Origin: Candidatus Tepidiaquacella proteinivora
Lineage (GTDB): Bacteria > Bacteroidota > Ignavibacteria > Tepidaquicellales > Tepidaquicellaceae
DNA length: 64,000 bases
Direction: 5' to 3'
Assembly: GCA_013348845.1 (NCBI GenBank)
Contig: CP054675.1
Coordinates: forward strand, 682,001 to 746,000
The notes beneath the pieces are model-generated. The model was not told where the DNA came from. It did not search any database and saw nothing but the letters and a program-made list of their open reading frames with translations. Made by a program: the position numbers and the translations under genes. This document shows positions 46,683 to 56,259 of the stretch, one piece after another (position 1 is the first letter of the stretch; every line of letters begins with the position of its first letter).

Positions 46683-47543
46683 TTATTTAAAATCAAGTGA
46701 AATGTCAACTGATTTATAAGAATGTGTAACGGAACCGATGGAAATATAATTAATGCCTTTAAGTTTAGAATATAAATGTATGTTCTTCAAATTAATACCA
46801 CCTGATAGCTCCAATTTGAATAATCCATTATTTATACCGACAACTTTTTTTACATCATTTATTGTAAAGTTATCTAACATAACAATATCAAATAGTTCTT
46901 TACCATACCGATAGATAAGCTTAAATTCTTCCACACTTTTAACTTCAATTTCAGTAAGATATTTTTTTATTTTTTTCTTTTGCAATATATCAATAACTTT
47001 TAATATACCCCCGGCTTGAACAATATGATTATCTTTAATTAAAATCATATCATATAATCCAAATCTGTGATTAAAACCACCACCGATTACCACCGCTAAT
47101 TTTTCAAATATTCTGAAATTCGGAGTTGTTTTCCTTGTGTCAAGAATTTTTATATCGGGATTATTAAGCTTATTTACTAAAGATTTAACAAATGTAGAAA
47201 TTCCACTCATTCTTTGCAAAATATTAAGTGATAATCTTTCACACTTCAAAATATTTTTTGTATTTCCATAAACGGTACCAATTATTGTACCTGCCGGATA
47301 TACTTCACCATCTTTAGTAAAAAATTTTATCTTAATTTTATCATCAACTATTTTGAAAACCCTTTGAAAGATTCTCAATCCGGAAATTACCGCTTTTTCC
47401 TTTAAAAGAATATTTGCGGAAGATTTTGCCTTATCCGGAATTAATAAATTGGAAGTAATATCACCTTTCCCAACATCTTCCTTTAATGCCAACCTGATTA
47501 ATTTATCAGCAGCTGCAAAATCAAAATTTTTATAATAATTCAT
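46683..47543 (-). CDS. nadC: Nicotinate-nucleotide pyrophosphorylase (quinolinate phosphoribosyltransferase)
   Basis: This is a 286-residue NadC that makes nicotinate mononucleotide from quinolinate and PRPP in de novo NAD synthesis. Motifs are LKEDVGKGDITSNLL at the start, the active-site LDTRKTTPNFR, GGGFNHRFGLYD, LIKDNHI, IEVKSVEE and LELSGGINLKNI. nadA and nadB are not nearby. It lies 1 bp after the thioesterase gene. Confidence 0.95.
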   Translation of the reverse strand: MNYYKNFDFAAADKLIRLALKEDVGKGDITSNLLIPDKAKSSANILLKEKAVISGLRIFQRVFKIVDDKIKIKFFTKDGEVYPAGTIIGTVYGNTKNILKCERLSLNILQRMSGISTFVKSLVNKLNNPDIKILDTRKTTPNFRIFEKLAVVIGGGFNHRFGLYDMILIKDNHIVQAGGILKVIDILQKKKIKKYLTEIEVKSVEEFKLIYRYGKELFDIVMLDNFTINDVKKVVGINNGLFKLELSGGINLKNIHLYSKLKGINYISIGSVTHSYKSVDISLDFK

Positions 47544-47544
47544 A

Positions 47545-47949
47545 TTATTTGAATTTACTTTTCATAAGTATCATAAAGTCTTCAGGGGGTCTCACAGGCT
47601 TTAATGTTTTATTATTCACAAAAGAATGAATCGTATAACCCGAGACCAACAAAGTTTCTTCATTATATATTTCATACTCAAGCTTCAATCTTACTGATGG
47701 CAAATCTTTCATCATAGTAACAATTCTTAACAGCTGGTCGTATTTTCCGGCTTTATGGAAAGTGCAGTGTGCTTCAATAACAGGCAGTGCATAACCCTTT
47801 TCTTCAAGTAACAGGTAAGGATAATCAAGATTTCTTAATAAATCATTTCTGCCTGCTTCAAAATATTCAAAATATTTAGCATAGTAAATAACACCCATCA
47901 TATCAGTATGAGCATAAAGAACTCTATATAACAATTCACTTTTAATCAT
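47545..47949 (-). CDS. Acyl-CoA thioesterase (4HBT/YbgC-like hotdog fold)
   Basis: This is a 134-residue single hotdog-domain protein. The active-site motif HTDMMGVIYYAKYFEYFEAGR (quoted only in part) carries the catalytic Asp, and EAHCTFHKAGKYDQLL is the typical second strand. It should hydrolyse an acyl-CoA or act on an acyl carrier; the chain is not predictable. It overlaps the glcD-like gene by 4 bp and is nearly fused to nadC. Confidence 0.88.
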   Translation of the reverse strand: MIKSELLYRVLYAHTDMMGVIYYAKYFEYFEAGRNDLLRNLDYPYLLLEEKGYALPVIEAHCTFHKAGKYDQLLRIVTMMKDLPSVRLKLEYEIYNEETLLVSGYTIHSFVNNKTLKPVRPPEDFMILMKSKFK

Positions 47950-49343
47950 AGGAAAATTTTATTTGGATTTAAAATATTATTTGGGTCAAACAATTTTTTT
48001 ATTGATTTCATTAACTCAATCTGAGTTTCAGATAACGCAATGTTTAGAAATCTTTTCTGTGTAAATCCAATTCCGTGTTCACCTGAAATCGTACCACCTA
48101 AAGAAACTGCAAGTTGAAAAATTTCTTCAATTGCGTTGTTTATACTATTATTCCATTCCTCATCACTCATTTTATCTTTTAAAATATTAATATGTAAATT
48201 CCCATCGCCTGCATGACCATAACATATTGTTCTTATATTGTATTTTTTAGAAATTTCTTTTGTCCCCGTAAGCAAATCGGGAAGATGAAATCTCGGTACA
48301 ACAGTATCCTCTTCTTTATAGACAGAAATAGCTTTAACAGCTTCGCCAATAGATTTTCTCAATGTCCATAATTCATCAACTTTATTTTTATCATCAGCTA
48401 AAACAATATCAATTGCACCAAATCTCTCAGATATTTCGGAAATTTTCTCCATCTGTTTATATAAACTTTCTTCATTATCACCATCAAGTTCTATCAACAG
48501 TTGCGCTTCAGCATCTGAGTTTGGAAACTTCTTATCAATATGTGCCTCTGCTGCTTTAATAGCATCTTTTTCTAAAAATTCCAATGCTGAAGGGTTTATA
48601 TTTTCACGGAAGAACTCTGCTACGGAAGCAATACAATCCCTCGGATTATTAAAGGCGACCAGTAATGCTTTTCTTATTTTTGGTAAGGGAATTAATTTCA
48701 GAATTATTTTTGTAATAATCCCGAGTGTGCCTTCACTTCCGACAAATAATTGGGTTAGATTATAACCAACAACATTTTTTAGAGTTCTTGAACCGGTTGT
48801 AATAATTTCCCCATCAGGTAATACAACCTCTAAAGATAAAACATAATCTTTAGTAACCCCATATTTAACAGCTCTCGGACCGCCTGCACATTCCGCAACA
48901 TTGCCACCGATAAAACAACTTCCACTTGAAGCAGGGTCAACAGGATAAAACAAATTTCTACTTTCGCATTCCTTTTGCAGAACTTCAGTAATAACCCCCG
49001 GTTCAACAACTACCTGAAAATTCTTTTCATCTATTTCAATTATTCTGTTCATTCTTTCAAATGAAATTACAATTCCGCCATCACAAGGTAAAGCACCACC
49101 TGAAAGACCTGTCCCGCCACCTCTTGGTGTTACGGGAATTTTAAATTTATTTGCAAACTTTAATACTTCGGATATTTCTTTAGAATTGACTGGTTTAATT
49201 ATAAAGTCAGGGAAAAACTTTAAGTCTTCGGTATTATCTTTACTATAAATTTCCCTGTTATAATCGTCAATTAATACATTTTCACTTCCCAATAAATTAA
49301 CAAGAAAATCATAAGTCAGTTTTTTTACCTCATCGCTAATCAT
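47946..49343 (-). CDS. FAD-binding oxidase, GlcD / D-lactate dehydrogenase type
   Basis: This is a 465-residue flavoprotein counted from ATG 49343; a TTG two codons upstream is possible. The PCMH-type FAD domain shows TPRGGGTGLSGGALP, GGNVAECAGGPRAVKYG and GSEGTLGIIT. The C-terminal substrate domain has the metal-binding GHAGDGNLHIN and SGEHGIG. It oxidises a 2-hydroxy acid such as glycolate or D-lactate. No iron-sulfur partner subunit (GlcF) is adjacent, so a single-subunit D-lactate-dehydrogenase-type enzyme is likely. Confidence 0.92.
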   Translation of the reverse strand: MISDEVKKLTYDFLVNLLGSENVLIDDYNREIYSKDNTEDLKFFPDFIIKPVNSKEISEVLKFANKFKIPVTPRGGGTGLSGGALPCDGGIVISFERMNRIIEIDEKNFQVVVEPGVITEVLQKECESRNLFYPVDPASSGSCFIGGNVAECAGGPRAVKYGVTKDYVLSLEVVLPDGEIITTGSRTLKNVVGYNLTQLFVGSEGTLGIITKIILKLIPLPKIRKALLVAFNNPRDCIASVAEFFRENINPSALEFLEKDAIKAAEAHIDKKFPNSDAEAQLLIELDGDNEESLYKQMEKISEISERFGAIDIVLADDKNKVDELWTLRKSIGEAVKAISVYKEEDTVVPRFHLPDLLTGTKEISKKYNIRTICYGHAGDGNLHINILKDKMSDEEWNNSINNAIEEIFQLAVSLGGTISGEHGIGFTQKRFLNIALSETQIELMKSIKKLFDPNNILNPNKIFL

Positions 49344-49385
49344 TTGCAATTAGATAACTTTCTTATTTCTTAAAAATTATTAAAA

Positions 49386-52112
49386 TCATTTCGATATTTC
49401 TGTAATCATAATACCTCCGCCATATTCAGGTGGTAAGAGTGTTTCACTTTTCACCAATTGTATCGGATTTGATTCATTATACCAATAGAATTCAGAAGTA
49501 TTATCTTCAAGGTTTGTTAATTTTATTTTAAAACATCTATAAACATCACCATTAATAATAACATCTTCATTATCCATAAATTCAGCCTTCAGGAACTTCA
49601 GAGAATTTGCCGAAGCACTATAAACTGCGGTATAAACAGGTTTCCCTGAATATTTAATTAATCCTAACATTACATCAAGGTAGCCACCATCTGACAAGAC
49701 CTGTTTATCAAGTTTAAAATCGATTTCTTTTTTAACATTATTAATAAGATTATACCCTGCAATTTTATCCTTTAAAAAAGTTAAATTTGATATTTCATCT
49801 TTACCTTGTTTAGTAATTATTGAAACCGGTAGCAAATTTTCATCAATAGAATATGTAACCGATATTTCACCCATTGGCATAATAGTAACATCATTTATTT
49901 CAAATTTCTTATCAGTCAGGGATTTAATTGCCCTTTCAAGTCTAAAACTAAAATCCTGACCCATAATTTTTGTTTTTATATTATACTTCAACTGCGTTTC
50001 AATAAATTTTTCTTTCTGTATTTCGGGCAATTTTGCTTTTTGTGAAAGTTCAATTTCCAATTCCAAATTTTCAGGAAGTTTAACTGTACTGATATCTACG
50101 GTTAATTCTTCAAGTTTCTTTTGTATATCCTGTGAATATTTTTCCTGACTTCTCCCGCCGAGATATTTTTCAAGAAATTTATCTATCTTTGCTATCATTG
50201 CGAGTCTGTTCAGCTTTCCTAAAAATCCATGCCCTTCATCTTTTGCAAGCAGGTATTCGACTTCCCTGTTTAAATCCCTTAATGTTGCAACAATCTGGTC
50301 TGATTCCGCTTGTTTAACTCTCGGGTCATTTGCTCCCTGAATAACCAATAAAGGTGCTTTAATATTTTTTGCATAGAATAAAGGTGATTGAGATTTTAAT
50401 CTTTCAACATCTTCGGGATTATCAAGACTTCCCAACCTTATATCAAAAGTTTTTATCATTGGCACCCAGTATGGCGGAATAGATTTTATTAATGTAATTA
50501 AATTCGAAGGACCGACAATAGAAACGCCAGCAGTATATAAATCAGGTGTAAATGCCAAACCTGCAAGAGTTGCATAACCACCATAGGAACCACCCATAAT
50601 AGCAATTCTTTTGGGATCTGCAATACCACTATTTATCAAATACTGAACACCATCTGAAATATCATGTTGCATAGTACCGGTACCCCATTGCTTATTCCCG
50701 AGATTAAGAAACTTTTTGCCATAACCGGTAGAGCCTCTGAAATTTGGAATTAAAACAGCATATCCTCTGTTAGCAAGGAATTGCGCAATTGCGTTATATC
50801 CCCAATTATCCCTTGCCCATGGACCACCATGCGGAAAAACAACAGCAGGTAAATTTTTTGATTCCACACCAGGCGGAGTAACAATATAGGCAGGGATTGT
50901 TAAACCATCTCTTGCTGTATATTTAATTGGCTTCATTTCAGCAAGGTATTCACTTGGTAAATTCGGTCTGGATTTGTAAAGGAATTTCAAGTCTCCTGTT
51001 TTTCTATCATATAAATATGCACTGCCGGGGTCAACATCTCTTGTAACATAAATAATTACTTTTGATTCATCTTCTGTCATACTTGTTATAAACCATTGAC
51101 CTTTGGGAAGTTTATCCATAATTTTATTAATTGATTCTTCCCATTCTTTATCCTTGAAATAATATCTGACATAATCTGAAACATAATATGTAACAATAGG
51201 TTTTTTTGTTTTTTCAGAAATCAGAATGCCCCCGAAGTCAACTTCATTTTCAGGGTCAGACTCAAGAATTTCATATTTTCCGGAAGACAGATCCATTTTC
51301 ATCAGTCTTGTTAAATCAACATCCTCACCTTTATTGGCACTAATATATACATAATTCGGGTCTTCAGCGAAACCATGGAAATCAATCGATTCTTCAAAAG
51401 AAACATCAAATACCCTGATAAATTTATTATCTGACAATTTCAGCAGTTCTTCTCCGCCGTCATCTTTCTGCCGTAATGCACCTCTGACAATACCATAATC
51501 ATCAACAAGAAAAGTCATAACTTTCTCTTCATTTTGTAAAATCAAAGTTCTTTCGCCTGTTTTGATATTTACTTTATATAAATCGTGATATTGCGGGTCT
51601 CTGTCATTAATTCCGACAATAATATTCACGGGATCATTTTTAGGAACACTTAAAATATAAGTTCTGACCTTTTCAATCGGAGTTAAATCCCTTGGGACAG
51701 GAACTCCGGTATTTTCGTCAACAGCACCATTGGGGTCAATTGAATACACACGATAGTTTTCATCACCGCCAAAATCCTGCACATATAAAATCAATTTACT
51801 ATCCCTGCTCCAGAAATAACCAGTTATGGGTCTTTTAGTATCAGCGGTAACAGGTCTTGCGGCTTCGAAAGGTTCATCAATCCCTTTAATCCAGATATTC
51901 ATCACATCTTTGTAAGGTTTTCTGAAGGAAATATATTTTCCATCAGGTGATAACTGCACACCTGAAATCTCAGGGTCTCCGAAAAATACTTCAATATCTA
52001 TAATTGGTGGAAGGTCATATTTCATAACGGGATGATTTAAATTTTGAGAATACACTGCATTAAACAGAAAAAATGTAAATATTAAAAAAAATAATTTTTT
52101 CATTTTATTCAT
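49386..52112 (-). CDS. Exported S9 family prolyl-oligopeptidase-like peptidase with C-terminal extension
   Basis: This is a 908-residue protein with a signal peptide (MNKMKKLFFLIFTFFLFNAVYSQ). A beta-propeller gate covers about 35-375. An alpha/beta-hydrolase domain follows, with the catalytic Ser in GGSYGGYATL (near 508), Asp in GANDPRV (near 596) and His in EGHGF (near 626). The last ~240 residues (from about 665) form an additional beta-rich domain not part of S9 peptidases. It starts with LEELTVDISTVKLPE and ends with the YWYNESNPIQLVKSE strand. It has no T9SS tail, so it is probably periplasmic. It is divergent from a second S9 peptidase gene. Confidence 0.9.
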   Translation of the reverse strand: MNKMKKLFFLIFTFFLFNAVYSQNLNHPVMKYDLPPIIDIEVFFGDPEISGVQLSPDGKYISFRKPYKDVMNIWIKGIDEPFEAARPVTADTKRPITGYFWSRDSKLILYVQDFGGDENYRVYSIDPNGAVDENTGVPVPRDLTPIEKVRTYILSVPKNDPVNIIVGINDRDPQYHDLYKVNIKTGERTLILQNEEKVMTFLVDDYGIVRGALRQKDDGGEELLKLSDNKFIRVFDVSFEESIDFHGFAEDPNYVYISANKGEDVDLTRLMKMDLSSGKYEILESDPENEVDFGGILISEKTKKPIVTYYVSDYVRYYFKDKEWEESINKIMDKLPKGQWFITSMTEDESKVIIYVTRDVDPGSAYLYDRKTGDLKFLYKSRPNLPSEYLAEMKPIKYTARDGLTIPAYIVTPPGVESKNLPAVVFPHGGPWARDNWGYNAIAQFLANRGYAVLIPNFRGSTGYGKKFLNLGNKQWGTGTMQHDISDGVQYLINSGIADPKRIAIMGGSYGGYATLAGLAFTPDLYTAGVSIVGPSNLITLIKSIPPYWVPMIKTFDIRLGSLDNPEDVERLKSQSPLFYAKNIKAPLLVIQGANDPRVKQAESDQIVATLRDLNREVEYLLAKDEGHGFLGKLNRLAMIAKIDKFLEKYLGGRSQEKYSQDIQKKLEELTVDISTVKLPENLELEIELSQKAKLPEIQKEKFIETQLKYNIKTKIMGQDFSFRLERAIKSLTDKKFEINDVTIMPMGEISVTYSIDENLLPVSIITKQGKDEISNLTFLKDKIAGYNLINNVKKEIDFKLDKQVLSDGGYLDVMLGLIKYSGKPVYTAVYSASANSLKFLKAEFMDNEDVIINGDVYRCFKIKLTNLEDNTSEFYWYNESNPIQLVKSETLLPPEYGGGIMITEISK

Positions 52113-52175
52113 TATTTTTTATTCAAGTTTATTATAAATTAATTCTTTTAAATTTAATAAAAAATTCCAAGTAAA

Positions 52176-55040
52176 ATGAAAATAAAAATTGATAAACTAT
52201 TAATTAAAATAATATTAATCCTGATTATATCTGCTGTATCATATTCTCAGGAAAAAGACTCATTAAATACAAAACTTATACTTGACCACTCCGTATATGA
52301 AATGTGGAAAAGACTGGAAAAGCCTAACATTGACAATACCGGAAACTATGTAAGTTATGAAATAAATCCGCAAAAAGGAGATGGATTACTGATAAATATT
52401 GATTTAAAATTAAATAAAATTGATACATTTTACCGCGGATATGATATTAAGTATTCTGCTAACAGTAATTTTATAGTATTTAAGACCAAACCACCACACG
52501 GGTTAATAAGGAAACTTAAACTTGAGAAGAAAAAAACAGAAGAACTTCCGAAGGATACATTATGTATAAAACTATTAAAGAAATTTACTATAAATCAAAA
52601 TATTGATACAATAATAAAAATTCCGGACTTTAAGAAATTTCAGGTAGCGGAAAATCAAAATTCAAAACCCGTTATTGTATATCTAACTGAAACAAAGGAA
52701 AAACCTTCAGATGAAAAGGGAAAAACAAAAAAGGAAGTGAAAACAACAAAGGTTAAAGATACATACGATTTAAATGTATATGATATTTCAAAGGATTCAA
52801 TCATATTAAATGTAAATAATGTTTCTGATTTTTCTTTATCTAAAAACGGCGAAAATTTAGGTTATATAACCCTGACCTATGATAGTACAGATAACAAAAC
52901 GATAAACTCAGAAGTTTTTATTTTCAATTACAGCGAAAAAGCAGAGAGAAAAATTTTCAATGGTAAAGGAAAAGCAACAAATATAACTATTGACACAAGC
53001 GGAATTCAAACCGCTTTCCTTTTTACAAAAGATACAACCGAAGTGAAAAGGTACAGCCTATACTACTGGAAAAAGGATAAAAAACCTGAAAAACTTTCAT
53101 TGAACACAGCAATTAAAATTGCAGATACGAGTAGTTATTTTTTACCACTTGATTGGGAAATCAGCGCAAATAAAGACCTTAAATTTTCCGATAATGGCAG
53201 AAGATTATTTTTCGGAGCAGCGCCAAAAATCTATCAGGCACCAAAAGATACTTTACTTGAAGAAGAAAAATTTAAATTAGATATCTGGAATACTGATGAT
53301 GACAGACTTCAAAGCCAGCAATTAAAAGAACTTGAAAAAGATAAAAAAAGAAGTTTCGATGCAGTATATAACACAGAAGAGAAAAATTTAATTCTTATTG
53401 CAGATTCCACAATTCAGGAAGTAAAATATATTGAAAATGAAAATTCAGTTTATGCGATAGGATATTCCTATTCACCATATTATAGATTAGTATCGTGGGA
53501 AGACCCCTCATATAAAGATGTTTACCTTATTAACTTAAATACCGGAGAAAGAACAAAGATTTTAACGAAGCATCAATACACAGCGGAATTATCTCCGGGA
53601 AGTAATTATATAATTTACTGGAACAGGAGCGATAGCAGCTGGAACACATATTCTATATCTAACAACAGTTATACAAAAATTACAATGCCGGAAGATATAA
53701 AACTATCAGATGAGTTAAACGACGTTCCGGCACCACCTGAACCCTATGGAATTGCAGGCTGGACAGAAAATGATGAATATGTTCTTATATATGACAGATA
53801 TGACATCTGGAAAGTTGACCCGAATAATATTAAAAATCCGGTTAATCTTACAAACGGCAGAGAATTAAAATCAGAATTCAGATATATAATTTTGAATAAA
53901 GATTCAATATTTATTTCAGCAACAAATGATTTACTACTTCAATATAAAAATGAAGAGACATTTAAGGAAGGATTTTATAAAATAAATTTAAGTAATAATA
54001 AACCATCGGAAAAATTAATAGAACTTGACAATACTTTTTCAAAACCAATAAAAGCAAAAAATGCAGAAAAAATAATCTGGCAGAAATCATCATACAGAGA
54101 ATTTCCTGATTTGTGGATAAGTGATTTAAATTTTTCCGGTTATGAAAAACTCTCAAATGCAAATCCGCAACAGGAGAAATATATCTGGGGAACTATAGAA
54201 TTAGTAAAATGGAAAGATACAACAGGAACAGAACATAAAGGAATACTATATAAACCTGAGAATCTTGACACTTTAAAAAAATATCCAATGATAGTTTATT
54301 TTTATGAAAGATATACAGACAGATATCATACACATTATATACCAAATCCAAGTCGTTCGGTAATAAATTTCCCACTCTATAACAGCAACGGATATATAAT
54401 ATTTATACCAGATATAACATATAAAATAGGATATCCCGGTGAAAGTGCCCTTAACATAGTCCTAAGCGGAACAGAAGCATTGCTTGAGCGGGATTATATA
54501 GACAGAAGCAATTTAGGATTACAGGGACAAAGCTGGGGCGGGTATCAGGTAGCTTATATAGTTACAAAAACAGATTTATTTAAGGCTGCTATGTCCGGCG
54601 CACCCGTCGTAAATATGACAAGCGCCTATGGCGGAATCAGATTGGAATCAGGATTAGTCAGGAGTTTTCAATATGAACAAACACAAAGCAGAATAGGCGC
54701 AACATTATGGGAAAGACTGGATTTATATTTAGAAAACAGTCCGCTCTTTAAAGCAGATAAAATAACAACACCATTATTAATAATGAGTAATGACAATGAT
54801 GGCGCAGTACCATGGCAACAAGGGTTAGAGTTTTTTAATGCATTAAGGCGATTGGGAAAGAAAGCCTGGCTCTTATGCTATAACGGCGAAGAACATAATT
54901 TAACAAAATGGCAAAACAGAGTTGACCTGTCAATCCGGATGAAACAATTTTTTGACCACTACCTGAAAAACGCAGAAATGCCAGAATGGATGTCAAAAGG
55001 AATCCCTGCAATAAAAAAAGGCCTGATAAACGGGTATTGA
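52176..55040 (+). CDS. Exported S9 family peptidase (prolyl oligopeptidase-like)
   Basis: This is a 954-residue protein with an N-terminal signal segment (IIKIILIL-type hydrophobic stretch ending near SYSQ at about 25). A large beta-propeller region (about 30-680) is interrupted by a Lys/Glu-rich insert near 180-195. The C-terminal hydrolase domain carries the Ser in GQSWGGYQ (near 787), Asp in NDNDGAVPW (near 873) and His in GEEHNLT (near 906). It probably cleaves peptides in the periplasm. The start lies 64 bp from the start of the divergent S9 gene, so they share a promoter region. It is followed by 602 bp of non-coding DNA. Confidence 0.9.
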   Translation: MKIKIDKLLIKIILILIISAVSYSQEKDSLNTKLILDHSVYEMWKRLEKPNIDNTGNYVSYEINPQKGDGLLINIDLKLNKIDTFYRGYDIKYSANSNFIVFKTKPPHGLIRKLKLEKKKTEELPKDTLCIKLLKKFTINQNIDTIIKIPDFKKFQVAENQNSKPVIVYLTETKEKPSDEKGKTKKEVKTTKVKDTYDLNVYDISKDSIILNVNNVSDFSLSKNGENLGYITLTYDSTDNKTINSEVFIFNYSEKAERKIFNGKGKATNITIDTSGIQTAFLFTKDTTEVKRYSLYYWKKDKKPEKLSLNTAIKIADTSSYFLPLDWEISANKDLKFSDNGRRLFFGAAPKIYQAPKDTLLEEEKFKLDIWNTDDDRLQSQQLKELEKDKKRSFDAVYNTEEKNLILIADSTIQEVKYIENENSVYAIGYSYSPYYRLVSWEDPSYKDVYLINLNTGERTKILTKHQYTAELSPGSNYIIYWNRSDSSWNTYSISNNSYTKITMPEDIKLSDELNDVPAPPEPYGIAGWTENDEYVLIYDRYDIWKVDPNNIKNPVNLTNGRELKSEFRYIILNKDSIFISATNDLLLQYKNEETFKEGFYKINLSNNKPSEKLIELDNTFSKPIKAKNAEKIIWQKSSYREFPDLWISDLNFSGYEKLSNANPQQEKYIWGTIELVKWKDTTGTEHKGILYKPENLDTLKKYPMIVYFYERYTDRYHTHYIPNPSRSVINFPLYNSNGYIIFIPDITYKIGYPGESALNIVLSGTEALLERDYIDRSNLGLQGQSWGGYQVAYIVTKTDLFKAAMSGAPVVNMTSAYGGIRLESGLVRSFQYEQTQSRIGATLWERLDLYLENSPLFKADKITTPLLIMSNDNDGAVPWQQGLEFFNALRRLGKKAWLLCYNGEEHNLTKWQNRVDLSIRMKQFFDHYLKNAEMPEWMSKGIPAIKKGLINGY

Positions 55041-55642
55041 AATGATTCTGATAATTTAGACTTGGGAATTATTTTTATATAATATAACTGTAATTATATC
55101 AGAAATTAAATTTATTCGCATTTCAATAACATTATTTTATATAAAATTCATAATTGGAAAAAACTCTCACTTTGAATTTATTAATATCTTTAATCCAGTA
55201 AATATAGACATAAAATTAATTTTAAAAGATTATATATAACACATACTTTTACTAAAAAGACCAATTAATATAAGTAATTACACAGCAGCACATATTTTAA
55301 TGCTATAACTTACCCCGTTATTAATAATAATCATTTTACATACGAACCTAAGAAAAAAGAATTAGCTCAATCTTCCAATATTTATCATTAAACAATTTTA
55401 ATATTTTAATAATTTACTTGCAAAGCATATCCAGGAATTCTTTTGTTGAATAATCTCCGAGAGAATATACTTTTTGCCAGTTTTTGCAGGAATTTTAAAT
55501 ATTTATAGGTTCAGTTGTAACCTGTAAAATGTTAATTGATAAAAGCTATTTTATAATAATACGGAATCTGATTATTAAATAGTTTTTAGTTTTTCATTGT
55601 AAATATTTCATACAAATAATAATTTAAAAAAAAATAAGAATT
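55041..55642. other. Intergenic region (602 bp) with possible gene relict
   Basis: This gap is AT-rich and has no full-length gene. On the minus strand, 55414-55494 reads as 26 codons with gene-like composition before a stop (see separate entry). A small stem AGGTT/AACCT is near 55507-55522. No clear promoter for the downstream gene could be picked out. Confidence 0.5.
55414..55494 (-). pseudogene. Possible C-terminal fragment of a lost gene
   Basis: Read on the minus strand, the frame 55494 to 55414 codes WQKVYSLGDYSTKEFLDMLCK and a few residues before it, then TAA. The mix of Trp, Tyr, Gly, Asp and Cys codons looks more like real protein than chance AT-rich DNA, but a stop lies directly upstream. 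The parent family is not recognised; it may be coincidence. Confidence 0.2.
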
Positions 55643-56062
55643 ATGAAAATTAAATTATTTATTTCGATTATTGTTCTTTTTGCTTTTATTTCTGTTCCCG
55701 TAAATTCAGACATAAACGGAGATATAATTACTGCTGAATGCGAATGTGGATTTAAAAATACTATGATGCTCGGAGGCGGAAAGTTAAATTTCGAAACAGT
55801 TTTCCTTTTCCCTTATTATTGTACGGAATGTTCGGAAATGAAGGTTCTGAATGCACTTTCTGAAAGCCATTGCTGTGATAAATGTAATTCAGGCAATGTA
55901 ATTCCTTATGATGACGAATCACTCAGACTTCACTTCAGCAATAATGTAGTTTTTTCCCGGAGCGTTGACACTGTTATACATATACTTTATGATGATTTTT
56001 ATTTTTGTCCCAAATGCAAAGAATTTAAAATGAAATTTACTCAGACCGGAAATTGGGATTAA
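55643..56062 (+). CDS. Exported cysteine-rich (zinc-ribbon-like) small protein
   Basis: This is a 139-residue protein with a signal peptide (MKIKLFISIIVLFAFISVPVNS). The mature part has paired cysteines: CEC near 33-35, CTEC, CCDKC and CPKC. These form two or more knuckle-like pairs that could bind zinc or form disulfides. Zinc ribbons are unusual on exported proteins. No family is recognised and there is no T9SS tail. It is transcribed alone, convergent with the 56260 T9SS cargo gene, and shares its terminator. Confidence 0.7.
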   Translation: MKIKLFISIIVLFAFISVPVNSDINGDIITAECECGFKNTMMLGGGKLNFETVFLFPYYCTECSEMKVLNALSESHCCDKCNSGNVIPYDDESLRLHFSNNVVFSRSVDTVIHILYDDFYFCPKCKEFKMKFTQTGNWD

Positions 56063-56206
56063 ACTGCTGTTAATACCTGAATATTTAATATACTCTGGAA
56101 ATATTTTTTCAATTTTAAATTAATATAAAACTAACTGCTTCCTGTGGGGTAATAAAGAATTTTCACAGAAGTTGTTTAATAACTGATTAGCAATTATGCA
56201 AAATAA

Positions 56207-56232
56207 AAGAGGCTGTTTTGGGACAGCCTCTT
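56207..56232. terminator. Hairpin terminator, GGCTGT/ACAGCC type
   Basis: AAGAGGCTGT (56207-56216) pairs perfectly with ACAGCCTCTT (56223-56232), with a loop of 6 nt. On the minus strand the hairpin is followed by TTTTATTT, fitting termination of the 56260 gene. It resembles the hairpin at 17471 and sits between two convergent genes. Confidence 0.85.
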
Positions 56233-56259
56233 GTGTTAAAAGCGTTTTTATATGCGATA

